This document shows, piece by piece, positions 29,670 to 37,749 of a DNA stretch of 64,000 nucleotides. Below the pieces are notes generated by a model that saw only the letters and a list, made by a program, of their open reading frames with translations, was not told the DNA's origin and ran no database searches. Position numbers and translations under genes: made by a program. Source of the DNA: Bacteroidales bacterium (GTDB lineage Bacteria; Bacteroidota; Bacteroidia; Bacteroidales; P3); the NCBI GenBank assembly GCA_017962545.1, contig JAGCVD010000022.1, positions 21,075-85,074 on the forward strand, read 5' to 3'. Within the stretch, counting starts at the first letter, position 1; the number at the start of each line of letters is the position of its first letter.

Positions 29670-30785
29670 TTAATTGTTCTTTAGTTTATTCACCATTGCC
29701 TCTACTTCGTCGCGGTGTTCGTAGAGGGTGCAGCCGCCGGTGTGCGCCCAGCCGAGGATGCTGGCGTCGCGGAGGGCGCGGAAGAGGGGCGACTGGAGGG
29801 CTCCCTTGACACCGAGCTCGAGCACGTTGCTGTCGCTGAAGGGCGAGAAGGGACAGGGCTCGGCCGAGCCGTCGGGACCGATGTGGAAGAAGCCGCGTCC
29901 CGAGGCGATGCAGCCGCCGGTGGCTTTCTCGTCGCCGGGGAAGGAGAAGAAAATGATGTCGCTGTACTCGTTGCGGCGCTGCAGCACGGTGACGGCCATG
30001 CGGGCCACCTGCTCGTCGTCGAGGGCCAGGTGCTCGGTGCCTTTCTCGGTGGGCACATATTCGATGTAGAAGAGCAGGCGGCAGCGTTTCGCCCGGAGCG
30101 ACTCGATGAACTGCGGCGAGGTGACCAGTTCCATGTTCTCGCTGGTGACGGTGATGCTGGCACCGAAGATAAGGTCCTCCTGCTTCAGCATATCCATCGA
30201 CAGCATGGCGCGCTCAAACACGCCCTTTCCACGGCGTTCGTCGGTGCCCAAGGCGGTACCTTCAATGCTGATGACGGGGATGATGTTGAGGTTGCGCTTG
30301 ATGAGGTCGATGTAGGTGGGACCGATAAGGGTGCCGTTGGTGAAGACCGGATAGATCATCTCCTTCACCGAGGCCACCGCTTCGATGACATCGCGCCGCA
30401 TCATCGGCTCGCCGCCCGCCAGCAGGGTGAAGTTGACACCCAACGAAGCGGCTTCGGCCATGATGCCGCGCCACTGTTCTGGCGTGAGTGTGGCTTTCTG
30501 CTGCGCCTCGTTGTCCTCGGCGATACCGTTGCTCCTGGCGTAACAACCCTTGCAATGCAGGTTGCAGGTGGTGGCGATGCTGGCGATGAGGAACGGCGGC
30601 ACCGCCAGCCCATCCTTCTCCAGCACCTCGCGCCGTATTTTGGCCGATTTCTCCACCACACGGCGCATACGGTGAACGAAACGTGCCTCCCGGGGATTGG
30701 AAAGCACGTTTCGGTAAGCCGCCGCCATGAACTCGCGGATGCCGTCGCTCATATAGGCGGCCAGGTCAAACTTTGTCTCGCTCAT
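29670..30785 (-). CDS. Radical SAM protein with SPASM-like C-terminal cysteines
   Basis: 371 residues. The [4Fe-4S]/SAM motif is CNLHCKGC (Cys74, 78, 81), preceded by a helical N-terminus of about 60 residues. The SAM-binding LLAGGEPMMR and the ITVTSENMELV strands follow. The C-terminal part has further cysteines (GGCIASGRG, AEPCPFSPF, GGCTLYEH) that could bind a second cluster, as in SPASM or twitch enzymes. No peptide substrate gene is nearby. The gene is preceded by a mini winged-helix gene (3-bp gap) and followed by a flavodoxin gene. Substrate unknown. Confidence 0.85.
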   Translation of the reverse strand: MSETKFDLAAYMSDGIREFMAAAYRNVLSNPREARFVHRMRRVVEKSAKIRREVLEKDGLAVPPFLIASIATTCNLHCKGCYARSNGIAEDNEAQQKATLTPEQWRGIMAEAASLGVNFTLLAGGEPMMRRDVIEAVASVKEMIYPVFTNGTLIGPTYIDLIKRNLNIIPVISIEGTALGTDERRGKGVFERAMLSMDMLKQEDLIFGASITVTSENMELVTSPQFIESLRAKRCRLLFYIEYVPTEKGTEHLALDDEQVARMAVTVLQRRNEYSDIIFFSFPGDEKATGGCIASGRGFFHIGPDGSAEPCPFSPFSDSNVLELGVKGALQSPLFRALRDASILGWAHTGGCTLYEHRDEVEAMVNKLKNN

Positions 30786-30788
30786 AGG

Positions 30789-30962
30789 CTATTTGGCAGG
30801 TTCCCACTTGCAGCGGACGGGCGACACGATGGCTCCCTCTTTCTTCAGTTCGGCGAAAGCCTTGTCGACCTCCTTGCGGTCGATGCCTGTGATTTCTGCA
30901 ATCTTGCCGGCGTTGACGGGTGCGCCGAACTCACGCATGGCCTTTAGCACTTTCTCTTTCAT
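30789..30962 (-). CDS. Small winged-helix-like protein (57 residues)
   Basis: A short ORF reads MKEKVLKAMREFGAPVNAGK and then IAEITGIDRKEVDKAFAELK, ending CKWEPAK. The pattern (helix, helix, recognition helix, then a beta wing with KKEGAIVSPVRCKW) is that of a compact winged helix-turn-helix. Codon bias matches its neighbours. It starts the operon with radical SAM and flavodoxin genes, 3 bp before the former. It may be a regulator or a structural partner. Confidence 0.75.
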   Translation of the reverse strand: MKEKVLKAMREFGAPVNAGKIAEITGIDRKEVDKAFAELKKEGAIVSPVRCKWEPAK

Positions 30963-30982
30963 CGTTGTAAGGTTTTAGGGCG

Positions 30983-31438
30983 TTACATCTGCTTCACCAG
31001 CCAGTTCTGGACGCCGATCTTCTCAATCATGTCCATCTGTTCCTCGTCCCAGTAGAGGTCCTCCTCCTCGTCGGCCAGGTAGGCCTTGGTGATGTCGTAG
31101 GTGGTGGGGTCGCAAGCCAGGGTGGGCATCATCTGGTAGAGAGCCTCCACGCCCTCACGCTGCAGCTTGAGATCGGCCTTGATGTACTCGACGGGGTCTT
31201 CGACGAGCTTGCACTCCTGGCAGAACTTCACCTGCGGCACACAGCCGAGGTCGAGCATACGATTGGCATACTTCTCCACCCATTCCATCTCCTCGGTGTA
31301 GTGGTCGAGATACTTCTGGCCCAGCTTTCCGAAGCCCTGCGACTTGAAAAGCAAACCCTGCATCTTGTGCACAAAGGCACTACTGGAAAGTTCATTCACA
31401 ATCAATTGTGAAACCTGCAATGTCGGTTTAAAATCCAT
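30983..31438 (-). CDS. Bacterioferritin-like protein lacking the di-iron histidines
   Basis: 151 residues of the ferritin-like four-helix type. By alignment with the known bacterioferritin pattern, the four Glu ligands (16, 50, 95, 124) and the haem-ligand Met (51, in TEEME) are kept, but the two His ligands are replaced: EExxH reads EEMEW (Trp53) and EEEH reads EEED (Asp127). The C-terminal helix (QMDMIEKIGVQNWLVKQM) is typical. A CxxC pair (FCQEC) lies in the loop after helix 2. It may store or bind iron or haem without normal ferroxidase chemistry. A full promoter precedes it. Confidence 0.8.
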   Translation of the reverse strand: MDFKPTLQVSQLIVNELSSSAFVHKMQGLLFKSQGFGKLGQKYLDHYTEEMEWVEKYANRMLDLGCVPQVKFCQECKLVEDPVEYIKADLKLQREGVEALYQMMPTLACDPTTYDITKAYLADEEEDLYWDEEQMDMIEKIGVQNWLVKQM

Positions 31439-31503
31439 AATTGTAATATTTAATATTGATTATTAATAATTTAATGACACATACCAGTGTTGGTTTCTGA
31501 TTG

Positions 31504-31534
31504 CAAAAATACAAAAGTTTCCGCTTTCGACAAA
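31504..31534 (-). promoter_or_regulatory. Promoter of the bacterioferritin-like gene
   Basis: On the minus strand: TTTG (31531-31534), 19-bp spacer, TATTTTTG (31504-31511). Confidence 0.75.
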
Positions 31535-31587
31535 ATCCAAAACAACACAAAAATTGTCTGAAACGATACAGATATGTTTTTTTTTCG

Positions 31588-31595
31588 TATCTTTG
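31588..31595 (+). promoter_or_regulatory. -7 box upstream of the AraC-type gene
   Basis: TATCTTTGC, 139 bp before the ATG at 31734. The long leader contains a 20-codon ORF (31605-31667) and a GTGAAATGGAGT-type word that recurs, roughly inverted, in a pyrimidine-rich repeat at 31680-31720. Confidence 0.65.
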
Positions 31596-31733
31596 CACCT
31601 TGAAATGAAGAAGCGAAATGGTGTGAGAAGTCGTGAAATGGAGTCAAAGGACAATAGCACCGTCTAATACATTTGTCATCTCACTCCCTATCACTTCCCT
31701 TCACTTCCTTTCACTCCCTAAAAACAAACACCC

Positions 31734-32606
31734 ATGTACAGTTTAAAAGAAGCCATTGGACTATTTGCCGGCGACCACACCGAAGAGTGGAACGGCGCGA
31801 TGTATTGCTTTGAGACCAATACAGCGACGGCGCTGCGCACCAACGAGACACAAGGGTTCTTCGCCTGCTTCGTCTTTACGTTGGTTGAAAGAGGGTGGCT
31901 GACCATTCGCTACAACGGTCGCGAGCTGACATTCCATCCCGACGACCTCTACACCTATTCGCCAGGGCTTCCCGTCACCGTCATCGCCACCTCCGACGAC
32001 TTTCACGGATTAAGCCTGATGGCTGACGAGCACGCTGCCATCGATGACCCCACACTCCACGACCTCGTACACATCGCCTACCTGCCCATCGTGCAGTTGA
32101 ACGAGCCAAAGCAGACGCTGCCTGCCGACACCGCACGACATCTAGCCGCCAAAATGCGCGAAATCATCGACTACCTGCAATCCGACCACATCTACAAAGT
32201 CGAGGTGCTGCGGCTGCTCTACGCCGTCTTCTTGCTCGACCTGCAGAACGCACAGAACCGAGTCATCGTTCACCATCAGGTTCCCCAGCGCGTCGAGGAA
32301 ATCTTCATCGGCTTCATCCATCTGCTGTCCGACCATTTTGCCGAGCACCACGACATCCCGTTCTACGCCTCCGCGCTCCACATCAGTCCCGTCTATCTCT
32401 CGCGTGTCGTCCGCCAGGTCACGAGGCGCACCGTCGTCGACTATATCAACCAGATGCTCCTCATGGAAGCCTCGTTCCTGCTGCGCACCTCGGAGCTGAG
32501 CATCACCCAGATAGCCGACCGACTCCATTTCGCCGACACCCCCTCTTTCAGCAAGTTCTTCTCCCGCCTGAAAGGCCAGTCGCCGAGAGCCTTCCGCGAG
32601 CAATGA
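31734..32606 (+). CDS. AraC family transcriptional regulator
   Basis: 290 residues. The N-terminal half is a cupin-like sensing domain (residues 1-160, with LTFHPDDLYTYSPGLPVTV). The C-terminal 100 residues carry two helix-turn-helix units: ASALHISPVYLSRVVRQVT and TQIADRLHFADTPSFSKFF, with the family end SPRAFREQ. It faces the lipoprotein-flavodoxin gene tail to tail, and genes of this class often control adjacent oxidoreductases. The effector is unknown. Confidence 0.9.
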   Translation: MYSLKEAIGLFAGDHTEEWNGAMYCFETNTATALRTNETQGFFACFVFTLVERGWLTIRYNGRELTFHPDDLYTYSPGLPVTVIATSDDFHGLSLMADEHAAIDDPTLHDLVHIAYLPIVQLNEPKQTLPADTARHLAAKMREIIDYLQSDHIYKVEVLRLLYAVFLLDLQNAQNRVIVHHQVPQRVEEIFIGFIHLLSDHFAEHHDIPFYASALHISPVYLSRVVRQVTRRTVVDYINQMLLMEASFLLRTSELSITQIADRLHFADTPSFSKFFSRLKGQSPRAFREQ

Positions 32607-32647
32607 TAAGCGTCTGCCAACCGTCCCCGATGGATGTTGTAACAAAA

Positions 32648-33175
32648 TCAGTTCATCAGCCGACTCTCTCCCCAAGAATAATGCGGATAGGCCTTCTTGA
32701 GGTCTTTGGCCGAACCTTCCACACCGCTGCCACCGCTGGTGGCGAAGACGTTGAGCACCTTTCCGCTGAGGTCGTGGGCTTCGATGAAGGTGTTGACAAT
32801 GGTGGGTGCGGTGTACCACCACACAGGGAAACCAATCCACACGGTGTCGTAGTCGGCGATATTCTCGCAACGGCTCTTGATGGCGGGACGCGAACTCTTG
32901 TCCTTCATTTCAATGGTGGAGCGAGAAGACTTATCGCGCCAGTCGAGGTCGGCGTCGGTATAGGGAACCTCTGGGGTGATTTCGTAGAGGTCGGCATTGT
33001 GTTCTTTGGCGAGCCTTTGTGCAGCGGCCTTTGTGGTTCCCGTGGCCGAGAAGTAAACTACCAGTGTTTTTTTCATTGCGTTATTGTTTGATTGTGTTAT
33101 TGCGTTATTAGGACTTTGTGCGCATGCGGTCAATATCAACGTGGCTGCGAATGCGAGTAATGCTAATTTCTTCAT
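32648..33175 (-). CDS. Flavodoxin-fold lipoprotein
   Basis: About 175 residues from the ATG at 33175 (MKKLALLAFAATLILTAC), with a lipobox. A second ATG four codons upstream (33187) is possible. After a short Asn/Ser/Thr linker encoded by simple GTTATTG-type repeats, an internal Met leads into a full flavodoxin (LVVYFSATGTTKAAAQ, IGFPVWWYTAP, ATSGGSGV). A flavodoxin is normally cytoplasmic; here it appears to be exported and anchored, unless translation starts at the internal Met. Flavodoxins of this form are often NADPH-linked electron carriers. Confidence 0.78.
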   Translation of the reverse strand: MKKLALLAFAATLILTACAQSPNNAITQSNNNAMKKTLVVYFSATGTTKAAAQRLAKEHNADLYEITPEVPYTDADLDWRDKSSRSTIEMKDKSSRPAIKSRCENIADYDTVWIGFPVWWYTAPTIVNTFIEAHDLSGKVLNVFATSGGSGVEGSAKDLKKAYPHYSWGESRLMN

Positions 33176-33374
33176 AGTGATATTCATTTTGAATATGATA
33201 ACGCAAAAGGCGAAAAAATATTGTGCCAAAAAAGGGGCGGTCATACGTTGTGGCCGCCCCCACCCTTGTCCTTGAAGAAGCATTCCTTAATTTTTGTTAA
33301 ACGCAGTTTTGCTCTATTTAACATAACCCTGGTTTTAATAACGCTGTAACACACTGAAAATCAACACTACCTAT

Positions 33375-33402
33375 CTACCCTCACTCTACCCTCACTCTAC
33401 CC
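33375..33402 (+). repeat. 11-bp tandem repeat (CTACCCTCACT)
   Basis: Two exact copies and a half copy in the 480-bp gap upstream of the DUF2130 gene. The rest of the gap from 33284 holds no gene and no known RNA that I can recognise. Confidence 0.8.
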
Positions 33403-33522
33403 ACCACACAAAAGCATCTCATCCACAGTGTGTTGTACAAAAACAAAATAGAGACTTTTTAGGGAGAGAGTACCTTCCGGATAGAGTTAAGATATGTTAA
33501 AAGTGATAGTTGAGAGTTAGCT

Positions 33523-33554
33523 GAGTGACTTAGTGACTCAGAGACTCAGAGACT
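33523..33554 (+). repeat. GTGACT / CAGAGACT short repeats
   Basis: GAGTGACTTAGTGACT followed by two CAGAGACT units, just before a terminator-like hairpin. Confidence 0.65.
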
Positions 33555-33561
33555 AAAAAGG

Positions 33562-33588
33562 GCTCTCAAACAGAGAGCTTTTTTTATT
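33562..33588 (+). terminator. Hairpin and T-run with no gene upstream
   Basis: GCTCTC (33562-33567) and GAGAGC (33573-33578), loop AAACA, followed by seven T. No plus-strand gene lies before it, so it may end an unannotated transcript. Confidence 0.65.
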
Positions 33589-33614
33589 TCTTTCGTTGTG
33601 TCGGAATATTTTCG

Positions 33615-33622
33615 TATCTTTG
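33615..33622 (+). promoter_or_regulatory. -7 box of the DUF2130 gene
   Basis: TATCTTTGC, 53 bp before the ATG at 33676; a TTTC at 33591-33594 with a 20-bp spacer is a near -33 element. Confidence 0.7.
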
Positions 33623-33675
33623 CAGCCGAAATCCCCATGAGGAGGGGTTGAAAAAACACATCCAAGAGCGACATC

Positions 33676-35049
33676 ATGAAAGAGATAAAGTGCCCGAACT
33701 GCGGAACGGTGTTTTCCGTGAACGATTCCGACTACGAGTCGATTGTGAATCAGATACGTACCGACGAATTCAACAAATCGGTCGAAGAGCGCCTGCATAC
33801 CAGCGAGGAAGCGCTCCGCGCCCGCCACGAGGTGGAGATGACCCGACGCGAGCAGACCCACCAACAGGAGCTGAACGAGAAAGAGGGGCGCCTGCAGGCC
33901 CTGCAGGCCGAAATCGAGGCTATGAAGGAGCGCGAGGCCACCATGCGCAAGGAAGAGCAGCAGGGCTACGAACTGCGCCTGCGCGACGAACGCGACAAGA
34001 TGCAGCGCCACCTTGACGAGAAGCAGAAGGTGGTGGACGGTCTCACCATGGAGGTGAAGATGAACGAAAGCCGCATGGCGCAGGCGCGCCTCGAGGAGCA
34101 GAACCGCGCGAAAGACGAGGTGCAGAAGAAAGAGCTCGAGATAGCACGCCTGAAGGACATCATCATCACCGGCCAGAAGCAGGTCACCGACCAGAAGAGC
34201 CTCTACGAGGAGAAGCTCAAGGAGAAGGACGCCATGATCGACCGCTACCGCGACATGAAGACACGCCTCTCCACCAAGATGGTCGGCGAGACACTCGAGC
34301 AGCATTGCAGCAACCTCTTCGAGACCAACATCCGCACCCTGCTCCCCAACGCCACTTTCGAGAAAGACAACGACGCCGTCGACGGCACCAAGGGCGACTT
34401 CATCTTCCGCGACTTCGACGAGGAGGGCAAGGAATACATCTCCATCATGTTCGAGATGAAAAACGAGATGGACGAGACCGCCACCAAGCACAAGAACGAG
34501 GACTTCCTCAAGAAGCTCGACGAGGACCGCAGGAAGAAGGGCTGCGAATATGCCGTGCTCGTCTCCCTGCTGGAGCTTGACAGCGAGCTCTACAACAACG
34601 GCATCGTCGACAAGTCGCACCGTTTCCCGAAGATGTACGTCATCCGTCCCCAGTTCTTCATACCGCTCATCACGCTCCTCGTGCAGACCTCGCGCAAGAG
34701 CATCGACCTGCAGCGGCAACTCGCTGTGGCGCGGAGCCAGTCGGTCGACGTGAACAATTTCGAGACCGAGCTGGCGGCCTTCAAGGAGGCCTTCGGACGC
34801 AACTACCGCATCGCCAGCGAGAAGTTCACCACCGCCATCAAGGAAATTGACAACTCCATCGCCCATCTGCAGAAAATCAAGGAGGCCCTCATCGGCTCGG
34901 AGAACCAGCTGCGTCTGGCCAACGACAAGGCCGACGGCCTGACGGTCAAGAAGCTGACCCGCAACAGTCCCCTCCTCGCCGCCGACTTCGCCGCGGTGCG
35001 CAAACAGCGCTCCCAGCCGTCCGACGAGGCCCCCACGACAGAGGAGTGA
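33676..35049 (+). CDS. DUF2130 domain protein with zinc ribbon, coiled coil and nuclease-like domain
   Basis: 457 residues. A half zinc ribbon opens the protein ([12 protein letters not shown]). Residues 40-190 form a long, charged coiled coil rich in Glu, Arg and Gln. Residues about 195-330 match the DUF2130 core with nuclease-like acidic strands ([11 protein letters not shown] and [10 protein letters not shown], like PD-(D/E)XK strands), and a helical tail follows. The family is widespread and often near defence or restriction genes, but none is here. The reaction is not established. Confidence 0.82.
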   Translation: MKEIKCPNCGTVFSVNDSDYESIVNQIRTDEFNKSVEERLHTSEEALRARHEVEMTRREQTHQQELNEKEGRLQALQAEIEAMKEREATMRKEEQQGYELRLRDERDKMQRHLDEKQKVVDGLTMEVKMNESRMAQARLEEQNRAKDEVQKKELEIARLKDIIITGQKQVTDQKSLYEEKLKEKDAMIDRYRDMKTRLSTKMVGETLEQHCSNLFETNIRTLLPNATFEKDNDAVDGTKGDFIFRDFDEEGKEYISIMFEMKNEMDETATKHKNEDFLKKLDEDRRKKGCEYAVLVSLLELDSELYNNGIVDKSHRFPKMYVIRPQFFIPLITLLVQTSRKSIDLQRQLAVARSQSVDVNNFETELAAFKEAFGRNYRIASEKFTTAIKEIDNSIAHLQKIKEALIGSENQLRLANDKADGLTVKKLTRNSPLLAADFAAVRKQRSQPSDEAPTTEE

Positions 35050-35127
35050 CGATTGCAAAAATATATCACAGATACAATATATATTGCTTATTCCCGTTAT
35101 TGACAAGGATTGTAAACCGCTTTTGAC

Positions 35128-35538
35128 ATGAGAAAGACTGCACTATTGATTATCACCCTGCTGCTGGGCGGCAGCGTGGCGATGGCCCAGAACAATGGCA
35201 CCGCCACCGTGGGCGGCGAGATATACACCGTCGTGGAGCAGAGCCCCGAATTCCCGGGCGGCGAAGACGCGCTGATACAATGGCTGGGCACCCACGTGCA
35301 ATACCCCACGGCGGCCAAGGAGAAAGGTGTGGAAGGCGCCATATTCGTCACCTTCGTGGTGGAGAAAGACGGCTCTATCTCGGATGTGAAGGTCATCAAC
35401 TCGAAACCCGAGACGGCCGCACTGGAGCAGGAGGCGGTGCGCGTGGTGCGCGCGATGCCCAAATGGAAAGCAGGCAAGTCACGCGGCAAGAAGGTGCGCG
35501 TGCAGTTCAACCTACCCATCGTGTTCAAACTCCAGTAG
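35128..35538 (+). CDS. TonB C-terminal domain protein
   Basis: 136 residues with a signal peptide (MRKTALLIITLLLGGSVAMAQ) instead of the membrane anchor of true TonB. The mature part is the TonB-C fold: EFPGGEDALIQWLGTHVQYP, AIFVTFVVEKDGSI, VRVVRAMPKWKAGK and the final strand VRVQFNLPIVFKLQ. This stand-alone periplasmic form is common in Bacteroidota, where it may bind TonB-box partners. It starts the row of surface-sugar genes and lies 3 bp before the glycosyltransferase gene. Confidence 0.87.
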   Translation: MRKTALLIITLLLGGSVAMAQNNGTATVGGEIYTVVEQSPEFPGGEDALIQWLGTHVQYPTAAKEKGVEGAIFVTFVVEKDGSISDVKVINSKPETAALEQEAVRVVRAMPKWKAGKSRGKKVRVQFNLPIVFKLQ

Positions 35539-35541
35539 CCG

Positions 35542-36675
35542 ATGAAAGTCATCATCCTGGGTACAGCGTGGCCCTATCGCGGCGGCCTGGCGGCCTTCAA
35601 CGAGAGGCTGGCGCGCGAATACCAGTCGCAGGGGCATGAGGTGGAGATTGTCACCTTCACGCTGCAGTATCCCTCGTTCCTCTTCCCCGGCAAGACGCAA
35701 TACAGCACCGAGCCGGCCCCCGAAGGGCTGAAGATTACACGGCGTCTCAACGCCATCAACCCCTTCAACTGGATTGCCGTAGGGCGTTACATCAAGAAAC
35801 AACGGCCCGATCTGCTGATTACCAAGTTCTGGCTGCCTTTCATGGCGCCTGCGCTGGGCACGGTGAACCGTGTGGCACGCCGCAAAGGCATCCGCCGCAT
35901 CTCTATCCTCGACAACCTCATCCCCCACGAGAAACGTCCGGGCGACAAGCTCTTCGCCCAGTATTTCGTGGGCTCGGTGGACGGCATGGTGGCCATGAGC
36001 CGTTCGGTGCTGGCCGACGTGGACCTCTTCGACTCCAAACAGCGCAAAGCCCGCGCTTTCTGCCCCCACCCTCTCTACGACCACTACGGACAGACGCTGT
36101 CGGCCGACGAGGCTCGGCGTCAGGTCGGCTTGCCGACAGAAGGCCGTTACGTACTCTTCTTCGGCTTCATACGCGACTACAAGGGCCTCGACTTGCTGCT
36201 CGACGCCATGGGCGACGAGCGGCTCAAGGCAATGGACGTGCACCTCGTGGTGGCCGGCGAGTTCTACGGCGACGCCAAGCCCTACATGGAACAGGTGGAG
36301 CGGCTGGGCCTGGGCGAGCGGCTGGTGCTGAAGACCGACTTCATCCCCGACAGCGAGGTGAACCGCTATTTCTGCGCCGCCGACATCGTGGCGCAGCCCT
36401 ACAAGAGTGCCACACAGAGCGGCGTGACACAGATAGCTTTCCACTTCGAGAAGCCGATGCTCGTCACCAACGTCGGCGGCCTGTCCGAGATAGTGCCCGA
36501 CGGCAAAGTGGGCTTCGTGGTGGAGCCCGACGTACGGCAGATTGCCGACGCGCTGGTGCGCTTCTACGCCGAAGGCTGGGAGGAGCGTCTGACAGCAAAC
36601 GTCCGCGAGGAGAAAAAGAAATACCTATGGACCAATATGACCGAGACGATAGAGGGGTTAAGGGTTAAAAATTAA
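35542..36675 (+). CDS. Glycosyltransferase family 4 protein
   Basis: 377 residues, two Rossmann-like GT-B halves. The N-terminal half begins VIILGTAWPYRGGLAAFNERL and the C-terminal half carries the sugar-nucleotide site (LFFGFIRDYKGLDLLL, PYKSATQSGVTQIAF, VTNVGGLSEIV). The acceptor and donor are not evident, but the downstream genes make GDP-heptose, so a heptosyl or mannosyl transfer is a fair guess. The stop lies in a short AT-rich repeat (ttaagggttaaaaattaaa) before hddA. Confidence 0.85.
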   Translation: MKVIILGTAWPYRGGLAAFNERLAREYQSQGHEVEIVTFTLQYPSFLFPGKTQYSTEPAPEGLKITRRLNAINPFNWIAVGRYIKKQRPDLLITKFWLPFMAPALGTVNRVARRKGIRRISILDNLIPHEKRPGDKLFAQYFVGSVDGMVAMSRSVLADVDLFDSKQRKARAFCPHPLYDHYGQTLSADEARRQVGLPTEGRYVLFFGFIRDYKGLDLLLDAMGDERLKAMDVHLVVAGEFYGDAKPYMEQVERLGLGERLVLKTDFIPDSEVNRYFCAADIVAQPYKSATQSGVTQIAFHFEKPMLVTNVGGLSEIVPDGKVGFVVEPDVRQIADALVRFYAEGWEERLTANVREEKKKYLWTNMTETIEGLRVKN

Positions 36676-36692
36676 AAATTAAGAGTTAAGAT

Positions 36693-37712
36693 ATGACAAT
36701 TAGAAGCAAAGCACCTCTACGACTGGGCCTCGCCGGCGGCGGCACCGATGTGTCGCCCTACTCGGATCTCTACGGCGGCGCCATCCTCAACGCCACCATC
36801 AGCATGGCTGCCTACACCACCATCGAGCCCACCGACGACGGCCGTGTGGAGTTCCTCGCGCCCGACAAAGGGTTGCGCGAGGTTTATGAAAACGCCACCG
36901 AGGTGGACACCGACGGATACTTTGTGCTCCACAAAGGCGTGTACAACAGAATCGTCAAGCAGTTCACCCACAAGCCGCTGTCGATGAGGATAGCCTCTTT
37001 CGTCGACGCCCCCGCAGGTAGCGGTTTGGGCACCTCGTCGACGCTGGTGGTCAGCATCCTGGGCGCCTACGTCGAGTGGCTCAAGCTGCCGCTGGGCGAA
37101 TACGACATCGCCCGTCTGGCCTACGAGATAGAACGTATCGACCTTGGCCTCGCTGGCGGCAAGCAGGACCAGTATGCAGCCACCTTCGGAGGCTTCAACT
37201 ATATGGAGTTCAACGGCGACAACGTCATCGTCAACCCCCTGCGTGTGCGACAGCAGTACATCGACGAGCTGAACCACAACCTGCTGCTTTACTGGACCGA
37301 CACCAGCCACGTCAGCGCCGACATCATCAAGGAGCAGCAACAGAACGTCAAGGACAAGAAGACCTCCAGCATCGAGAGCATGCACAAGCTCAAAGAGCAG
37401 GCCCAGCAGATGAAGGAGGCGCTGCTCAAAGGTCACGTAAGCGAAATCGGCCAGATTCTCAACTTCGGCTGGCAGCACAAGAAGCAGATGGCGCAGAGCG
37501 TCAGCAACGCCCGCATCGACGCCATCTACGACGCCGCTATGGCGGCAGGCGCCACAGGAGGCAAGATCAGCGGTGCCGGCGGCGGCGGATTCATGTTCTT
37601 CTACTGTCCTGGTCTGACGCGCTTCGCCGTGCGCGAGGCCCTCTGCCAGTTCGGTGGCGAGACCAAGCGCTACGACTTCACCGCCGAAGGCCTGAAGACA
37701 TGGACGCTGTAA
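36693..37712 (+). CDS. hddA: D-glycero-alpha-D-manno-heptose 7-phosphate kinase
   Basis: 339 residues, a GHMP kinase: N-terminal APLRLGLAGGGTDV, phosphate loop APAGSGLGTSSTLVVS, and C-terminal GGKISGAGGGGFMFFY. The best family match is HddA, which makes the 1,7-bisphosphate of D-glycero-alpha-D-manno-heptose. That assignment is strengthened by gmhA, hddC and gmhB next door, which are the other three steps to GDP-heptose. GHMP kinases for fucose or arabinose are similar but lack this context. Confidence 0.9.
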   Translation: MTIRSKAPLRLGLAGGGTDVSPYSDLYGGAILNATISMAAYTTIEPTDDGRVEFLAPDKGLREVYENATEVDTDGYFVLHKGVYNRIVKQFTHKPLSMRIASFVDAPAGSGLGTSSTLVVSILGAYVEWLKLPLGEYDIARLAYEIERIDLGLAGGKQDQYAATFGGFNYMEFNGDNVIVNPLRVRQQYIDELNHNLLLYWTDTSHVSADIIKEQQQNVKDKKTSSIESMHKLKEQAQQMKEALLKGHVSEIGQILNFGWQHKKQMAQSVSNARIDAIYDAAMAAGATGGKISGAGGGGFMFFYCPGLTRFAVREALCQFGGETKRYDFTAEGLKTWTL

Positions 37713-37717
37713 TAAAA

Positions 37718-37747
37718 TGAAAACTGATAATTGAAAACTGATAATTG
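37718..37747 (+). repeat. 14-bp direct repeat before gmhA
   Basis: Two tandem copies of TGAAAACTGATAAT with the second running to GAGATG at the start codon. Confidence 0.75.
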
Positions 37748-37749
37748 AG

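Noticed and set aside
29715-30947. 410-codon open frame on the plus strand
   Set aside because: It is antisense to the radical SAM and mini winged-helix genes, both of which have diagnostic motifs.
33553-35106. 517-codon open frame on the minus strand
   Set aside because: It mirrors the coiled-coil region of the DUF2130 gene; the Leu/Val/Glu-rich product is what the reverse of Lys/Glu/Gln codons gives.
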